Below, one piece after another: positions 47,220 to 57,363 of a DNA stretch of 64,000 nucleotides; position 1 is the first letter of the stretch; each line of letters begins with the position of its first letter. The stretch is from positions 1-64,000 of the forward strand of contig CAWIHF010000023.1 of NCBI GenBank assembly GCA_963835885.1, given 5' to 3'. The notes beneath the pieces are model-generated. The model was given only the letters and a program-made list of their open reading frames with translations, had not been told where the DNA came from and did no database searches. The translations under genes and the position numbers were made by a program. The DNA is from Roseiarcus sp963835885. Its GTDB lineage: Bacteria > Pseudomonadota > Alphaproteobacteria > Rhizobiales > Beijerinckiaceae.

Positions 47220-48375
47220 ATGCGCCGGACGGAAGCCCTTCAGGGTGTGCGTATTGGGCCGCTACGAGGCGGCGGAGTTCAACCCGTTGGAAGCAGCGGC
47301 GTTGCTTGGGGTGAGCGAGCGGACGTTTCGGCGCTGGCAGGCGCGTTACGAGGAGGACGACGAGGCTGGGTTACTGGACCGGCGGCTTGGCAAGGCGTCT
47401 GGGAAGCGGGTTCCGGTCGACCGGGAGCAGGAGGTCGAGGCGCTTTACCGACAGCGTTATGCGGGGTTCCGAGCCAAGCACTTCCATGAGCATCTGGTGA
47501 AGGATCACGGTTTCGCCTGGGGCTACACGTTGACCAAGACGTTTCTGCAGTCGCGCGGGCTTTTGCCGAAGGCGCCGCGCAAGGGCGCGCATCGCCGGAA
47601 GCGGGAGCGCCGGCCGTTGCCGGGGATGATGCTGCATCAGGACGGCTCGCGACACGTCTGGCTCGAAGGCCAGCCGGCGCTCGATCTCATTGCGACGTTG
47701 GACGACGCGACCGGGGCGATCTATTCGGCGGTTCTGGTCGAGGAGGAGGGTACGGCTTCGACGTTCCGGGCGCTGAAAGAGACGTTCGGGGCCCACGGGC
47801 TGCCGATGAGCCTCTATACGGATCGCGGTTCACACTACTTCCATACCGCCGAGGCGGGCGGCAAGATCGACCGCAGCCGCCTGACGCAGGTGGGCCGGGC
47901 GCTCGAGCAACTCGGCGTCGAGCATATCGGGGCCTATTCGCCGCAGGCGCGCGGGCGCTCGGAGCGGGCGTTCCAGACCTTGCAGGAGCGGCTGGTGAAG
48001 GAGCTCAAGCTCGCCGGGATCACGGCGATCGAGGCGGCCAACGCGTTCATCCGCGAGGTCTATCTGCCCGCCCACAACGAGCGCTTCGCGGTCGCGCCGG
48101 CGCAGCCCGGTTCGGCCTTCACCCCGATCCCGGGCGTCGACCTCGATGAGATCCTGTGCGTGCAGGAGGAGCGCCAGGTCGGCAACGACAATTGCGTGTC
48201 CTACCGCACGCTCAAACTGCAGATCCCGGAGAGCCCGCTGCGGCCGCACTTCGTCAAGGCGAGGGTCAAGGTCCATCACTATCCGGATGGCTCGCACGCC
48301 GTCTTTTACGGCCCGCGCTGCATCGGCCGCTACGACCAGAAAGGAGCGATCCGGGACGCGAAAAACGCCGCTTAA
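47220..48375 (+). CDS. IS1202/ISNCY-family transposase, probable +1 frameshift near the N-terminus
   Basis: About 385 residues, DDE type. The family N-terminus MRRTEALQGVR is seen from ATG 47220 (ribosome site GGAGGGGG), but the rest is one base on, with VLGRYEAAEFNPLEAAALLG and helix-turn-helix SERTFRRWQARYEED. The shift lies near 47245-47255. The catalytic residues are in LHQDGSRHVW, SLYTDRGSHYFHTAEAGGK and RGRSERAFQTLQERLVKEL. The whole downstream frame is open, and a TTG-initiated version would begin at 47206. It ends 34 bases before the intron. If the shift is real the transposase may be weakly or not expressed. Confidence 0.87.
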
Positions 48376-48409
48376 ATCCGCTCGGTGGCGCGCCTGTGGG
48401 ACTGTGGAC

Positions 48410-50298
48410 GTGTGCCGCAGAGGCACGGAAAGGAGTTCGGCAATGAACTGAACGCTGAACCGTGGCGTGAAGCTGCGCAGGAGATGATGGTAGGCCCATC
48501 GGGATCGGCTTTCAGGAGCAGGTCTCAAACCAGTCCGAGCTGCTGCGGTCAAAAGCCGTGGTGGTGAACGTCGGATCAAAAGTCCCGGGATGGATCTGGG
48601 GCAGGTGGGTGTCCGGAAGCCGAGCGGAAGCAAACCCTCGAAGACGCGTCGATAACCATACGTGCCGTCAAAACCAGAGGCGGTCCACATCTCTGGGATC
48701 AGCCCGCCGAGAGCCTGATGACCGGGCGGGCGGCGACCGGCGTATAGGGGGCGGGAGCCGGACACAGGCTGTTGCGCGGAACTGCGGGAACCAGCTCTTG
48801 GATGCCAAGGGAGAAGCACAAGCGGCGCACACCGCGAGGCGAGAGTACCGAAGCCAAGAGCTGAGTTGGATCGGCCTATAGTAGCGAGGAAGGCTTCGTA
48901 ATGGGGCTGGAGCGAAGGGGCCGAGTCAGGTGGTCGTAGGGATCGAAGCAACTGGGAACAGGATGACGACGACAAATACGACGAACAAGCCCTTCTTGAT
49001 CGAGAAGTGGCGAGTGTACGAAGCCTATAAAGCGGTCAAATCCAACCAGGGTGCGGCCGGCGTGGATGGTCAGACGATCGAGGCATTCGAGGCCGACTTG
49101 AAGGGAAACCTTTATAAAATCTGGAATTGGATGAGCTCGGGAACCTACTTTCCGCCGCCAGTCCGCGCTGTCTCCATTCCTAAGAAGAGTGGGGGCGAAA
49201 GGATTTTGGGTGTGCCCACCGTAAGCGACCGGATCGCGCAGATGGTGGTCAAACAACTGATTGAGCCGGATCTCGATCCCATATTCCTGTCGGACTCCTA
49301 CGGCTACAGGCCGAATAAATCGGCGCTGGATGCGGTAGGCGTCACGCGCAAGCGGTGCTGGAAATATGACTGGGTCCTTGAATTCGACATCAAAGGTCTG
49401 TTCGACAACATCACGCACGACCTGCTGCTTAAGGCCGTTCGGAAACATGTGAAGTGCAAGTGGGCGCTGATCTATATCGAAAGATGGCTGACAGCGCCCA
49501 TGGAACAGGACGGAACAACGATCGCGCGAGATCGCGGCACCCCACAAGGGGGCGTGATCAGCCCGATCCTTGCCAACCTGTTCCTGCATTACGCATTCGA
49601 TCTCTGGATGCGGCGGGCCTACCCGGACCTCCCATGGTGTCGGTACGCGGACGATGGGCTGGTTCATTGCCGAACTGAGCACGAAGCGGAAGCGGTCAAG
49701 ACCGCGCTCCAAGCCCGGTTGTCGGAATGTCGGCTCGAACTGCATCCCACCAAAACAAGGATCGTCTACTGCAAGGTCACAGGCCACCGGGGCATGTACC
49801 CGAACGTCAAGTTTGACTTTCTCGGGTACTGCTTCCGGCCCCGACGGGTCCTGCGTCCGTCAGACCGAAAGGTGGTCGGCGGATTCACGCCGGCGGTGAG
49901 TTCCACGGCACTGAAGGCGATGCGCGCGGCGATCCGGGACTTGAACATTCGGCGAAGTACGCAGGTGTCGTTGGCCGACATCGCCCGGAAGCTCAATCCG
50001 CTCCTTCGGGGGTGGATTGCCTATTACGGGCGGTACACGCCCTCGGCGCTGTCCGCACTGTTCCGGTACGTAAATCTTACGCTACTGGCCTGGGTGCGAC
50101 GGAAGTTCAAGCGCTACAAGGGGCACAAAGTTCGCGCCGCCGGCTTCGTTGAAAAGCTGGCACGAACACGCCCTGACCTCTTCGTGCACTGGCGTCTCGG
50201 CATGACCGGTGCGTTTGCCTGATGGGAGCCCAGTGAGGCGAGAGTCTCACGCTGGGTTCTGCGAGAGGCTGGCGGTGCAACTCCGCCGGCCTACTCAC
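48410..50298 (+). mobile_element. Group II intron
   Basis: The 5' end is likely GTGTGCCGCAGAGGCACGG at 48410. Domain V is clear at about 50226-50259 (GAGCCCAGTGAGGCGAGAGT and its pairing half CACGCTGGGTTC), domain VI follows, and the intron ends CTACTCAC at 50298. The exons CCTGTGGGACTGTGG (48393-48407) and CCACAGTCCCACAGG (50316-50330) are 15-base perfect complements, so it interrupted a stem-loop. It encodes a reverse transcriptase in domain IV. Confidence 0.88.
48963..50222 (+). CDS. ltrA: Group II intron reverse transcriptase/maturase
   Basis: A 419-residue intron-encoded protein. The RT domain spans about residues 20-300, with QGAAGVDGQTIEAFEADLKG, LGVPTVSDRIAQMVVKQLIE, the RGTPQGGVISPILANLFLHY motif and catalytic WCRYADDGLVHC. 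The maturase (X) domain follows with LARKLNPLLRGWIAYYGRYT-like sequence (IARKLNPLLRGW, residues about 345-356). There is no HNH endonuclease domain, so mobility would rely on nicked or single-stranded targets. I set the start at ATG 48963 after ACAGG; a GTG at 48930 would add 11 codons. It appears intact. Confidence 0.94.
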   Translation: MTTTNTTNKPFLIEKWRVYEAYKAVKSNQGAAGVDGQTIEAFEADLKGNLYKIWNWMSSGTYFPPPVRAVSIPKKSGGERILGVPTVSDRIAQMVVKQLIEPDLDPIFLSDSYGYRPNKSALDAVGVTRKRCWKYDWVLEFDIKGLFDNITHDLLLKAVRKHVKCKWALIYIERWLTAPMEQDGTTIARDRGTPQGGVISPILANLFLHYAFDLWMRRAYPDLPWCRYADDGLVHCRTEHEAEAVKTALQARLSECRLELHPTKTRIVYCKVTGHRGMYPNVKFDFLGYCFRPRRVLRPSDRKVVGGFTPAVSSTALKAMRAAIRDLNIRRSTQVSLADIARKLNPLLRGWIAYYGRYTPSALSALFRYVNLTLLAWVRRKFKRYKGHKVRAAGFVEKLARTRPDLFVHWRLGMTGAFA

Positions 50299-50402
50299 CA
50301 ACGCAAACGCGTTGCCCACAGTCCCACAGGAAGAACAGAAGCAGAAGAAGCGGACATTTGATGTGCTACCAAAACCGGACAAGTTAATTCGCTATCGACA
50401 TA

Positions 50403-51149
50403 TCAGTTCGGGCCTCGTCGATCGACGCATAAATTTTGCCGTTCACTTCTTCCTCCTTCAGGGTGCGGCATGAAGCGCTCGGCCTTGGCGTTGTCATATG
50501 GGTTGCCGGCGCGGCTCATGCTGATGCGAATGCCTCTCGCCTCTAACTTCTCGCCATAGTCGGCGCAGGCGTATTGCACGCCCCGGTCGGAGTGATGGAT
50601 GAGGCCGGGTTGTGGGTTTCGGGCGGTCAAGGCCATGTCGAGCGCTTCGATCGCCAGGCTCGCTTCCAGATGGTCGGCCAGCGCCCAGCCGATCACCTTG
50701 CGCGAAAAGGCGTCGAGAACGACGGCCAGATAGACGAACTGCCCGGCCAGCCGGACATAAGTAATGTCGGCGACCCAGATCTGATCGAGCCCTGTCGGGA
50801 CAAGACCGCGCGTCAGATTGGCAACGATGGGGAACTCATGCCGGCTGTTGGTGGCGTAGGGAACGAACGGCTTCTGGCGCAGGCAGAGCAGATTGTCCTC
50901 GCGCATGAGGCGCAGGACATGCTTGTGATTGACCTTCAGGCCATGGATACGCCAGAGCTCTCGGCAGACCCGCCGATAGCCATAGAAGCGGTTGTCGAGC
51001 GCGATCTTCTGGATTTTGTCGCGCAGATCCGTCTCCGTCCGCTGCGGCGCACGAACCTCGCCAAAGCGATAGAAGCCGGCGCGCGACACGCTGCCGAGCA
51101 GGCACAGATGCTCGACCGAGGGGGCGCCTTGCGTCTCCTGCGCGGTCAT
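50403..51149 (-). pseudogene. IS3-family OrfB transposase, interrupted
   Basis: The integrase-type transposase begins MTAQETQGAPSVEHLCLLGS and has a helix-turn-helix-like DNRFYGYRRVCRELWRIHGL. Its catalytic residues lie in WVADITYVRLAGQFVYLAVV, IHHSDRGVQYACADYGEKLE and NPYDNAKAERFM. After AERFM one extra base at about 50461-50470 spoils the frame (expected RTLKEEEV). At 50418 the ISNCY-type element cuts it; its tail is at 47014-47140. ATG overlaps the OrfA stop. Confidence 0.88.
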
Positions 51150-51547
51150 TTCTTCGATGACCGCGTAGATGGCGTCGCGCGAGACGGCCGGTCCCGCGCG
51201 TCGATGAGCCGCAAGGCTTCGCGAAAAAAATCGAGGTCCATCTGCTGCTTGCCGATCTTGCGCTCGAGCTCGGCAATCCGCGCTTGCGCCCGCGCCAAGT
51301 CGGTGAGCGGAGCCGGCGTAGCCGGCGCAGCGTCCGGGCTGGCGCGGGCGCCGCCCGGCTTACGACCGCGCTTGCGGTTCAGCCCGGCCGCGCCAAGCTT
51401 GCGATAGGCCGCCCGCCATTCATAAAGCAGCTTGCGCTTGATCTTCAGCTCCTCCGCGACCGCCGCGACCCGCTCCCCAGCCTCGAGCCGAAGAACCACC
51501 GCTTGCTTGAACTCGGTCGAAAATGTGCGCATCCCTTGCTGTGACAT
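51146..51547 (-). CDS. IS3-family OrfA (helix-turn-helix) protein
   Basis: A 133-residue OrfA. MSQQGMRTFSTEFKQAVVLR and GERVAAVAEELKIKRKLLYE form the DNA-binding helix-turn-helix. The C-terminal AQARIAELERKIGKQQMDLD is a leucine-zipper-like coiled coil for dimerisation. It overlaps OrfB by four bases (ATGA). In intact IS3 elements OrfAB is made by frameshifting; here OrfB is broken, so OrfA can only repress or bind ends. Confidence 0.9.
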   Translation of the reverse strand: MSQQGMRTFSTEFKQAVVLRLEAGERVAAVAEELKIKRKLLYEWRAAYRKLGAAGLNRKRGRKPGGARASPDAAPATPAPLTDLARAQARIAELERKIGKQQMDLDFFREALRLIDARDRPSRATPSTRSSKK

Positions 51548-51591
51548 GGAGCCTCTTAACAGGCCGTGTCACTCAATTCGGATGTGTCTCA

Positions 51592-52220
51592 CTTTAGGGG
51601 GTCAGTACACGGGCCCGTCACCGTAATTCCCGTAATTCCGTCGTTATGCTGAGCCTGACGGTGTGGCGGATGCAGCGGCGGGAGGCTGAGGAAGCGCGGG
51701 CGTGACCGTTCCCGCCTCGGCGGCGTTTTGATGTCGCGGCCGCCTGGATCGCGGGCGCCTGCCGGTGGCCAACTCAGGATGAGAGCAGTATGGGAGTGAC
51801 AATTCTGAGGAGTGTGAGCGCGATCACAGCGGCTGTCGTGATTCCATCCTAAAACGAGACCCAGCGGGTTTCTGTCCGGTGTTAGCCCGACAAAGCTTGG
51901 GTTGGCGGCGGCGCCGCCAATCTATTTGACGCTCGCCAATTTCACCGAGCAGGAATGAAGAACATAAAGGATACGACCAAAGGGCGGAAGCTTTCGAGAA
52001 AACGGCCAAGGTCCGGGTGACACCGCGGTGTCGGGGATGGCGCTGAGCGTCGCCAAACCGGGCGTCATCAGAAGGCGGACGCTTCGCGCTTTCACTGCGG
52101 CCGAGATGGATCAGATTTCGGCGAAGGTTTCCTCGAATGTTCCGGTGAGCAATCCTTCAAACCGAGACCCGTTGATGAAGTAAGGCTTGTTTCCGAAGCA
52201 GACAGGAAGGAGGAGACGCC
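51592..52220. other. Intergenic stretch with no gene I can support
   Basis: About 630 bases between the IS3 end and the broken secreted-protein gene. Short open frames exist, but none looks like protein. A ribosome site CAGGAAGGAGG lies just before 52221, belonging to the next gene. Confidence 0.5.
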
Positions 52221-55197
52221 ATGGACAGGGCGCTGCTTTCGATGCTGGCTGGCGGCATGATGATCGCATCCTCTTCGGCGTTTGCTCAGGCGACACCGCA
52301 ACCAGCGCCGGTCGCAGGCGGTCCGCCGCGGGGGATTTATGTCGATACCGTGCTGGTGCCGCAAAGTTCAGCTGACGAAACAGCCGTCGATCACGCACTG
52401 TCAAAGCCCGGCGTCGATGGGCTCGTGATCGTCGTCGGGTGGGACACGCTGCAACCCGCAAAGGAGCACGGATACAACTTTGATGTGCTCGATCATTGGA
52501 TTATAAGGCGATCCGTCATGGCAAGACATTCACGCTTTCTGTGCGCGCAGACCAAACCGCCAGTTGGATGACGACGTCAACGATGAAGATGCTCGGCTCT
52601 ATTTCGCCAATAAAGGGGGAAGCAAAGGCTGCCGGTTCGCTGAAATTCCCGTGCCCTGGGATGCCGCCTTTCTAAAGTCTTGGGACAGGCTGTTGCAGAA
52701 GATCGCCAACCATTTGAACAAAACGACCTACGAAAACGAACTCGAATTGGATGCGCTTGTGGGCTTACGCCTCACCGGCATCAATATGGACAGCGACGAG
52801 TTACATCTGCCTGGTCAGAATGTGGAGCCTGGGAATCCGATCTATCCTTGCGTGAAAGATACGGTCTCCGAATGGCAGAAAGCGCAATACACGCCTGACA
52901 ACCTGCTGAAGGGTTGGGAGAGCATTGTAAACGCATTCAACAACAATTTCCAGGGTAAATATTTCAGCGTCGCCATCATCGACAGCACGTACCCGTTTCC
53001 GCCGATCGACAACAACGGGAAGATCCTCAAGGAGAAGATCATCAAGGATGCGACGGATTTGAGCGTGACGCAAAACCAGCCGTTGCTTCAATACGCCAGC
53101 CAAGTGCTGGGCGGCCAATCTCATCATCCAGAACAACAGTCTTTACGAGGGAGTCCCCGCGCAAGCCGAGACGGAGACTTTCGCCGGTGATTTCAAAGCC
53201 ATGGTGGCGTTCCAAACCAATTTGGACGGCGGGCCGACGGGCGGCGCATATTGCAGCCCCGCAGCGCAATGCACAGACCAGCAGGATTATCTGAACCTAT
53301 TGGAGACCGGCGTCTATCCGGGATTATGGATGTGCAGCAAAATCGGTCCGACGCTCGCGCAATATATCGAGGTGTTTGCGCCGAATGTGAATGCGTACCC
53401 GGAAGCGATTTGGTTCGCGCACCAGGAACTTTTCGGCCGCCCGCTCGGCCCCCCGCCGCTGCCCGGGTGCGTCAATCCCCGCCGCCCGCCGCCCAGCCGC
53501 CCTTGGGCGTCTATGCCCATATCGATATCGTGGAGAAAATCGAGGAACTTCTGCCGAAAGGGGCTCAAAAACCCCTGTGCAGCCATGTGCCGGATTATGG
53601 GGCCGCCGTTCCAACACTGATTCTGCACGCGAACCTTCAGGCGTTTTATGAAAAAATGATGGAAAACCGGGCCGTTTCCGGGATAGCGCTGGGAATACCA
53701 TGGTGCCTGGTCCAGCCCTGCCCGCCCCCCCGATGTCCCGCATTCCCAAGCTGGTCATCCCGTCGTGGTGCACCAGCAAGCCCACCTTCCCGCAAGGCTA
53801 CGACTTGAGCTACGTGCAGGACGCCATAAACGCGGCGAACAAGGTGGCCGCCGATAATCAGACGAAGGGAATCAAGAGGCCGCCTCCCACCGTTCAGCTG
53901 AGCATCATTCCGGGCGTTGATACCCCGTGGTGGGTGCTGAACACGTTTCAGCTATGCAGTGAATCGGACCCCGCCCCCAATTGCGAATATGTGCCGGTGA
54001 AAGACTTCCCCGAGCAAAGCCACGCCCAGAGCGATCAATTGCCTGTACCCTGGAATGATACGTATATCGGTGCCTGGACCGCATTTCTTAAGACACTTGC
54101 CGCCAGCCCCGAGATAACGTCTCCGCCGCTCGTCTCGATTGCTGTCGCAGGTCCCGTTGCCGCGTCATCGGAGATGATCCTGCCGACCGATCGAAAAATG
54201 TGGACGAAGTTGATCCAGTCTGCGCTAAAGTGCAGAAAAGAGGACTGTCAGAATCTGCACAGTTTTTCCGAATTATGGTACTTACGCCGACCATCCCGAA
54301 CAAGTCTTTGTCGATGCGTGGAACGCGACGATCGACAACTATGAGGGGATATTTGCCTCCTCCAAGCTGACGCTCGTCCTGGTTGCGGATTCCGGCGGCG
54401 ACCTGCCCGAAGTCGGACCCCTGCCCGACCCGAACGCACCGACGATCGAGGGCGTCGACCTCCCAATCTACAATGCGTTGTTGCCGGCTGATTGCGGCGT
54501 GCCTCCGTCGGTGTCGTGCCAAGCCAAGGTCGAGATCCTGTCTCATTTCGCCGCCCCGGCTACGGGGCCGCAACCCGCCTATCTCAAAGCCACCGAGAAT
54601 GGCGGAACGACAGCTTCGTCAATCATTAAGTCGGGCAACATCGGCGTTATGGGCGTGAAAATCCTGACGTCGTCTCAGCTGCTTCAAGAAACAGCGCCGT
54701 GGACCCCCTTGCTCGGCGGGGCGCAGTTCGATCACCCTGTTTCCGCCAGCGCACAGCTTCGAACGAAAGAGGGATGTGTGAATGGGGGGAGCGCTCCTCC
54801 CTGCGACCTTGCGGAGGAGGGGGCCTTTAACGTGTTGAATGCTTTCTTCAACTGCACGCCGGGCGCCTATGGCGACACCTTTGCGACGCCGTGCCCGTCC
54901 GGTCCACTGACGGGATCGTCCCCTATCCAGTACATTAATGTTGATTATCGCGACATCCAGTATGCCCAAAGCCCCGAACACGCATGCCCCGCGCTTCCCT
55001 TCCCGGTCCCGTCGAACATGTCGTCCTGGAACACGTCGTCCTGCTGGTCGATGCAGGATCTGCTGGGCCAGGCCAACTTCGATCTTTTCGAAATGGCCGG
55101 CCAGACCAGGGCGTTGACCGAACCCATTTTCACCTGCTTCCATATGCCCGAGATACCCACGACATCCCAGACAAAGAATATATGTGTTCCCCAATGA
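52221..55197 (+). pseudogene. Large secreted protein, glycoside-hydrolase-like, with at least six frame breaks
   Basis: Opens with a good leader (MDRALLSMLAGGMMIASSSA, cleavage near FAQA) after GGAAGGAGGAG. Then GIYVDTVLVPQSSADETAVD and VDGLVIVVGWDTLQPA, which resemble the first strands of a beta/alpha-barrel glycosidase. The protein-like track then changes frame near 52500, 52563, 53105, 53455-53500, 53700-53730 and 54255, with YLNLLETGVYPGLWMCSKIG, KLVIPSWCTSKPTFPQGYDL and SPIQYINVDYRDIQYAQSPE as examples of later segments. The tail ends near TSQTKNICVPQ at 55197. Full length would be about 985 residues, rich in cysteine. Breaks go both ways and several sit in C-runs. Either decay or poor sequence; function uncertain. 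Confidence 0.6.
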
Positions 55198-55477
55198 TGT
55201 TTTCCCCGGCCGCGCCCTCGACGGTCGACGAGCTTTTCGCCAATCGTGTTTGATTTTTCAACACAAAGGACACGACGATGGCACGAAGATCGCGAGATCG
55301 TTCCGGCGTGTGCTAAAAGATTGCTGAGGTTGCAGGCGAGCGCGTGAAGCTCAAGGCGAACGGCGTTGGAGAAGGGCCGGCGCGATAACCGCATGCGCGG
55401 CTGCGCTAGACCAGAACCGGTCTTCCGCCCGTTTGACGAGCCGCGTCCGCATGGGAGTTCAAAGCCATACTGCGCGC

Positions 55478-55590
55478 CGCCAGACGGCTTGCACGAACGT
55501 TACCGCGAACTTGCGGTCCAAGCGCCCTGCTTTCCACACCATCCGTCGCCTTCGCGACACCTTCCCCACTTCGTGGAGAAGGGGCGGAAG
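55478..55590. repeat. Dispersed repeat, family A, with a 63-base block identical to 57280-57342
   Basis: CGCCAGACGGCTTGCACGAA through GCCCTGCTTTCCACACC (55478-55540) matches 57280-57342 base for base, then CATCCGTCGCCTTCGCGACA and TTCCCCACTTCGTGGAGAAG. The two copies lie in the same orientation on either side of the IS481 element. The rest of 55198-55848 has no gene. Confidence 0.85.
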
Positions 55591-55848
55591 GGTCCGGGGG
55601 TCGACGACGATCCTTCGCGCAAGACAAATGAAATCCGCAAAATAGGGTCCGATCGGCATTTGTCTGCGAAAGCCGTGCCCGTCGATCTGATGCTTTGGCG
55701 ACGTGTGCCAAAGCATGGTCTTAAGCCCTCGTCATGTTCCGACGCTGCGCTCGAGCGAACTTGCGCGAGGACTGAGGGAAACCGGGTGGAGCGTCCATCT
55801 TGTGGACCTATCACAAAGCTGTGCAACCGGATTGATGGTTTACACTTT

Positions 55849-57174
55849 GGACCGGATACATGGTTGACACTTTTGGCCACTTACGTGGCCGGTTGTTGCT
55901 GCTGCTGCGCCTGTGGACCCTGTGGGCAATGCGCAGCGTTGTCCACAGGGTCCACAGGCTGGGGCGGCGACAATTTCCGGCGGCGAAGACGGCCGCTCTT
56001 GTCGATGAATCCGAGCTCGACGTCGGCGTAGCGCACGAGCCATTCGCCCGCCTCGGTCTCCTCGATCGCCACAGGCTCGCCGATCAGGGCCTCGCTGACG
56101 AAGATCAGCTCGCCGGCCCATTTGATCACGCCGTTTGTACGCACCCGGCGCACCGCGGCGCCCTCGGCATAGCTCGGCTCGCGCAAGGCGCAAGGGTAGA
56201 CGCGGTCGGAGGGCCGATAAACCGAAGCCGGCGTCTCGAAGCCCAAGGCCTCATGCGGACGCTCGTCATTGTAGATGGCGCGGAAGCCGTCGAACCGGCG
56301 CTGCTGCTCGGCGAGCGTCGCCGCCGGCGGATCGGCGGTTTCGGCCTTCAGGGTGCGATGCATGCGCTCATGGCGGCCGTTCTGCTGCGGCTTGCCCGGT
56401 TTGATCCGCTCCGGCTTGACGCCGAGCTTGATCCACCACACCGCCAGCCGCGACAGTCCGCCGGCGCCGATCGAGGCGAACGGCGGGCCATTGTCCGAAC
56501 GGATCGCCAGAGGCAGCCCGAACTCGCAGAACGCCGCCTCGAACAGCGGGCGGACATGGGCGCCGTCCGGTTGCGCGACCGCCTCGCAGCACAAGAGATA
56601 GCGGCTCATCGCGTCGCTGATCGTCAGCGGATCGCAGCGCTGACGGTCGCCGGTCGTAAACCAGCCCTTGAAGTCGGCGCACCACACCGCGTTGGGCGCG
56701 TCGGCGGCCGCAAGCGGCGAAGAAGAGGGCGGGCAACGCCGCCGGGGACGCCGTCGCTCGGTCAAGCCCTCCTTGCGCAGCCAGTCGCCGATCGTGCTCC
56801 CAGCCGGCGGCGCAATGTCCGGCAAGCGCTCGCCAAGCTTCTTGCGCAGCTTCTTGGGACCCCAGGTCGGATGGCGCTCGCGCAGCGCCAGAACCGCCTC
56901 CACCACGGCCTCGTCGCGCGCCCGGCCATGCGACAGCGGCGCTCGGCTGCGCTCCTTCAGCCCCTCGAGCCCCTCCGCCCCATAGCGCCCAAGCCATTTG
57001 TAGCCGGTCGGCCGGCTGATCCCGAACTCGGCGCAAACCGCGCTCATCACAGCATCGTCCTCGCTCGCCGCAATCACAAATCGCATTCTCTCATCCATCG
57101 CGCAGGTCTCACTCCAAGGCATCGGCGGAGCCCTCCTCGCCGTGCAGTTGACCTGTCAACGATGTATCCGGTCC
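55849..57174 (-). mobile_element. IS481-family insertion sequence
   Basis: Inverted ends GGACCGGATACATGGTTGAC (55849) and, from the right, GGACCGGATACATCGTTGAC (57174) differ at one of 21 positions. They enclose a single transposase gene on the minus strand. Total 1326 bp. No clear target duplication was found. Confidence 0.87.
55881..57122 (-). CDS. IS481-family transposase
   Basis: A 413-residue DDE transposase. Helix-turn-helix EFGISRPTGYKWLGRYGAEG lies near residue 35, the catalytic core has WCADFKGWFTTGDRQRCDPL, IRSDNGPPFASIG and KPQQNGRHERMHRTLKAETA, and the C-terminus continues with YNDERPHEALGFETPASVYR. The run of Gln near the end (QQQQQ) is a short repeat. The frame is intact and the element's inverted ends flank it closely, so it may be active. 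Confidence 0.95.
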   Translation of the reverse strand: MPWSETCAMDERMRFVIAASEDDAVMSAVCAEFGISRPTGYKWLGRYGAEGLEGLKERSRAPLSHGRARDEAVVEAVLALRERHPTWGPKKLRKKLGERLPDIAPPAGSTIGDWLRKEGLTERRRPRRRCPPSSSPLAAADAPNAVWCADFKGWFTTGDRQRCDPLTISDAMSRYLLCCEAVAQPDGAHVRPLFEAAFCEFGLPLAIRSDNGPPFASIGAGGLSRLAVWWIKLGVKPERIKPGKPQQNGRHERMHRTLKAETADPPAATLAEQQRRFDGFRAIYNDERPHEALGFETPASVYRPSDRVYPCALREPSYAEGAAVRRVRTNGVIKWAGELIFVSEALIGEPVAIEETEAGEWLVRYADVELGFIDKSGRLRRRKLSPPQPVDPVDNAAHCPQGPQAQQQQQPAT

Positions 57175-57204
57175 AATCCGTTAGCGATCTTACCGGATCG
57201 TACA

Positions 57205-57350
57205 AAGCGTGCACACCTTCCCCAGCTTGCTGGGGAAGGTGGCCCGGAGGGCCGGATGGGGTGTGGCCCGCTGCTACGACGCCAGACGGCTTGCACGAAC
57301 GTTACCGCGAACTTGCGGTCCAAGCGCCCTGCTTTCCACACCCCATCCGA
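57205..57350. repeat. Dispersed repeat, family A
   Basis: CACCTTCCCCAGCTTGCTGG and GGCCGGATGGGGTGTGG modules, then the 63-base block (57280-57342) shared with 55478-55540 and CACCCCATCCGAAGGAG. It ends within the ribosome site of the next gene. Confidence 0.8.
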
Positions 57351-57363
57351 AGGAGCCAGCCCG

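Larger units (their letters stand above)
47141..50400 (+). mobile_element. IS1202/ISNCY-type element carrying a group II intron
   Basis: Left end TGTCGGTAGCAGATGATATG and inverted right end TGTCGATAGCGAATTAACTT match at the tips, and both continue into TGTCCGGTTT and a further TGTCCG, giving terminal repeats of about 45 bases. Directly outside, TATCAGTTCGGGCCTCG (17 bases) is duplicated at 47124-47140 and 50401-50417. Long target duplications are a known feature of this family. Cargo: one transposase and, after it, a group II intron. Confidence 0.85.
46972..51591 (-). mobile_element. IS3-family insertion sequence, split by a nested element
   Basis: The ends TGAGACACTGGATTTGAGTG (46972) and, inverted, TGAGACACATCCGAATTGAG (51591) share TGAGACAC and GAGTGACA. 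OrfA and the first part of OrfB lie at 51547-50418 and the OrfB tail at 47140-47014. The 3.26-kb gap is a second element flanked by a 17-base target duplication. No target duplication of the IS3 itself is visible. Confidence 0.85.
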
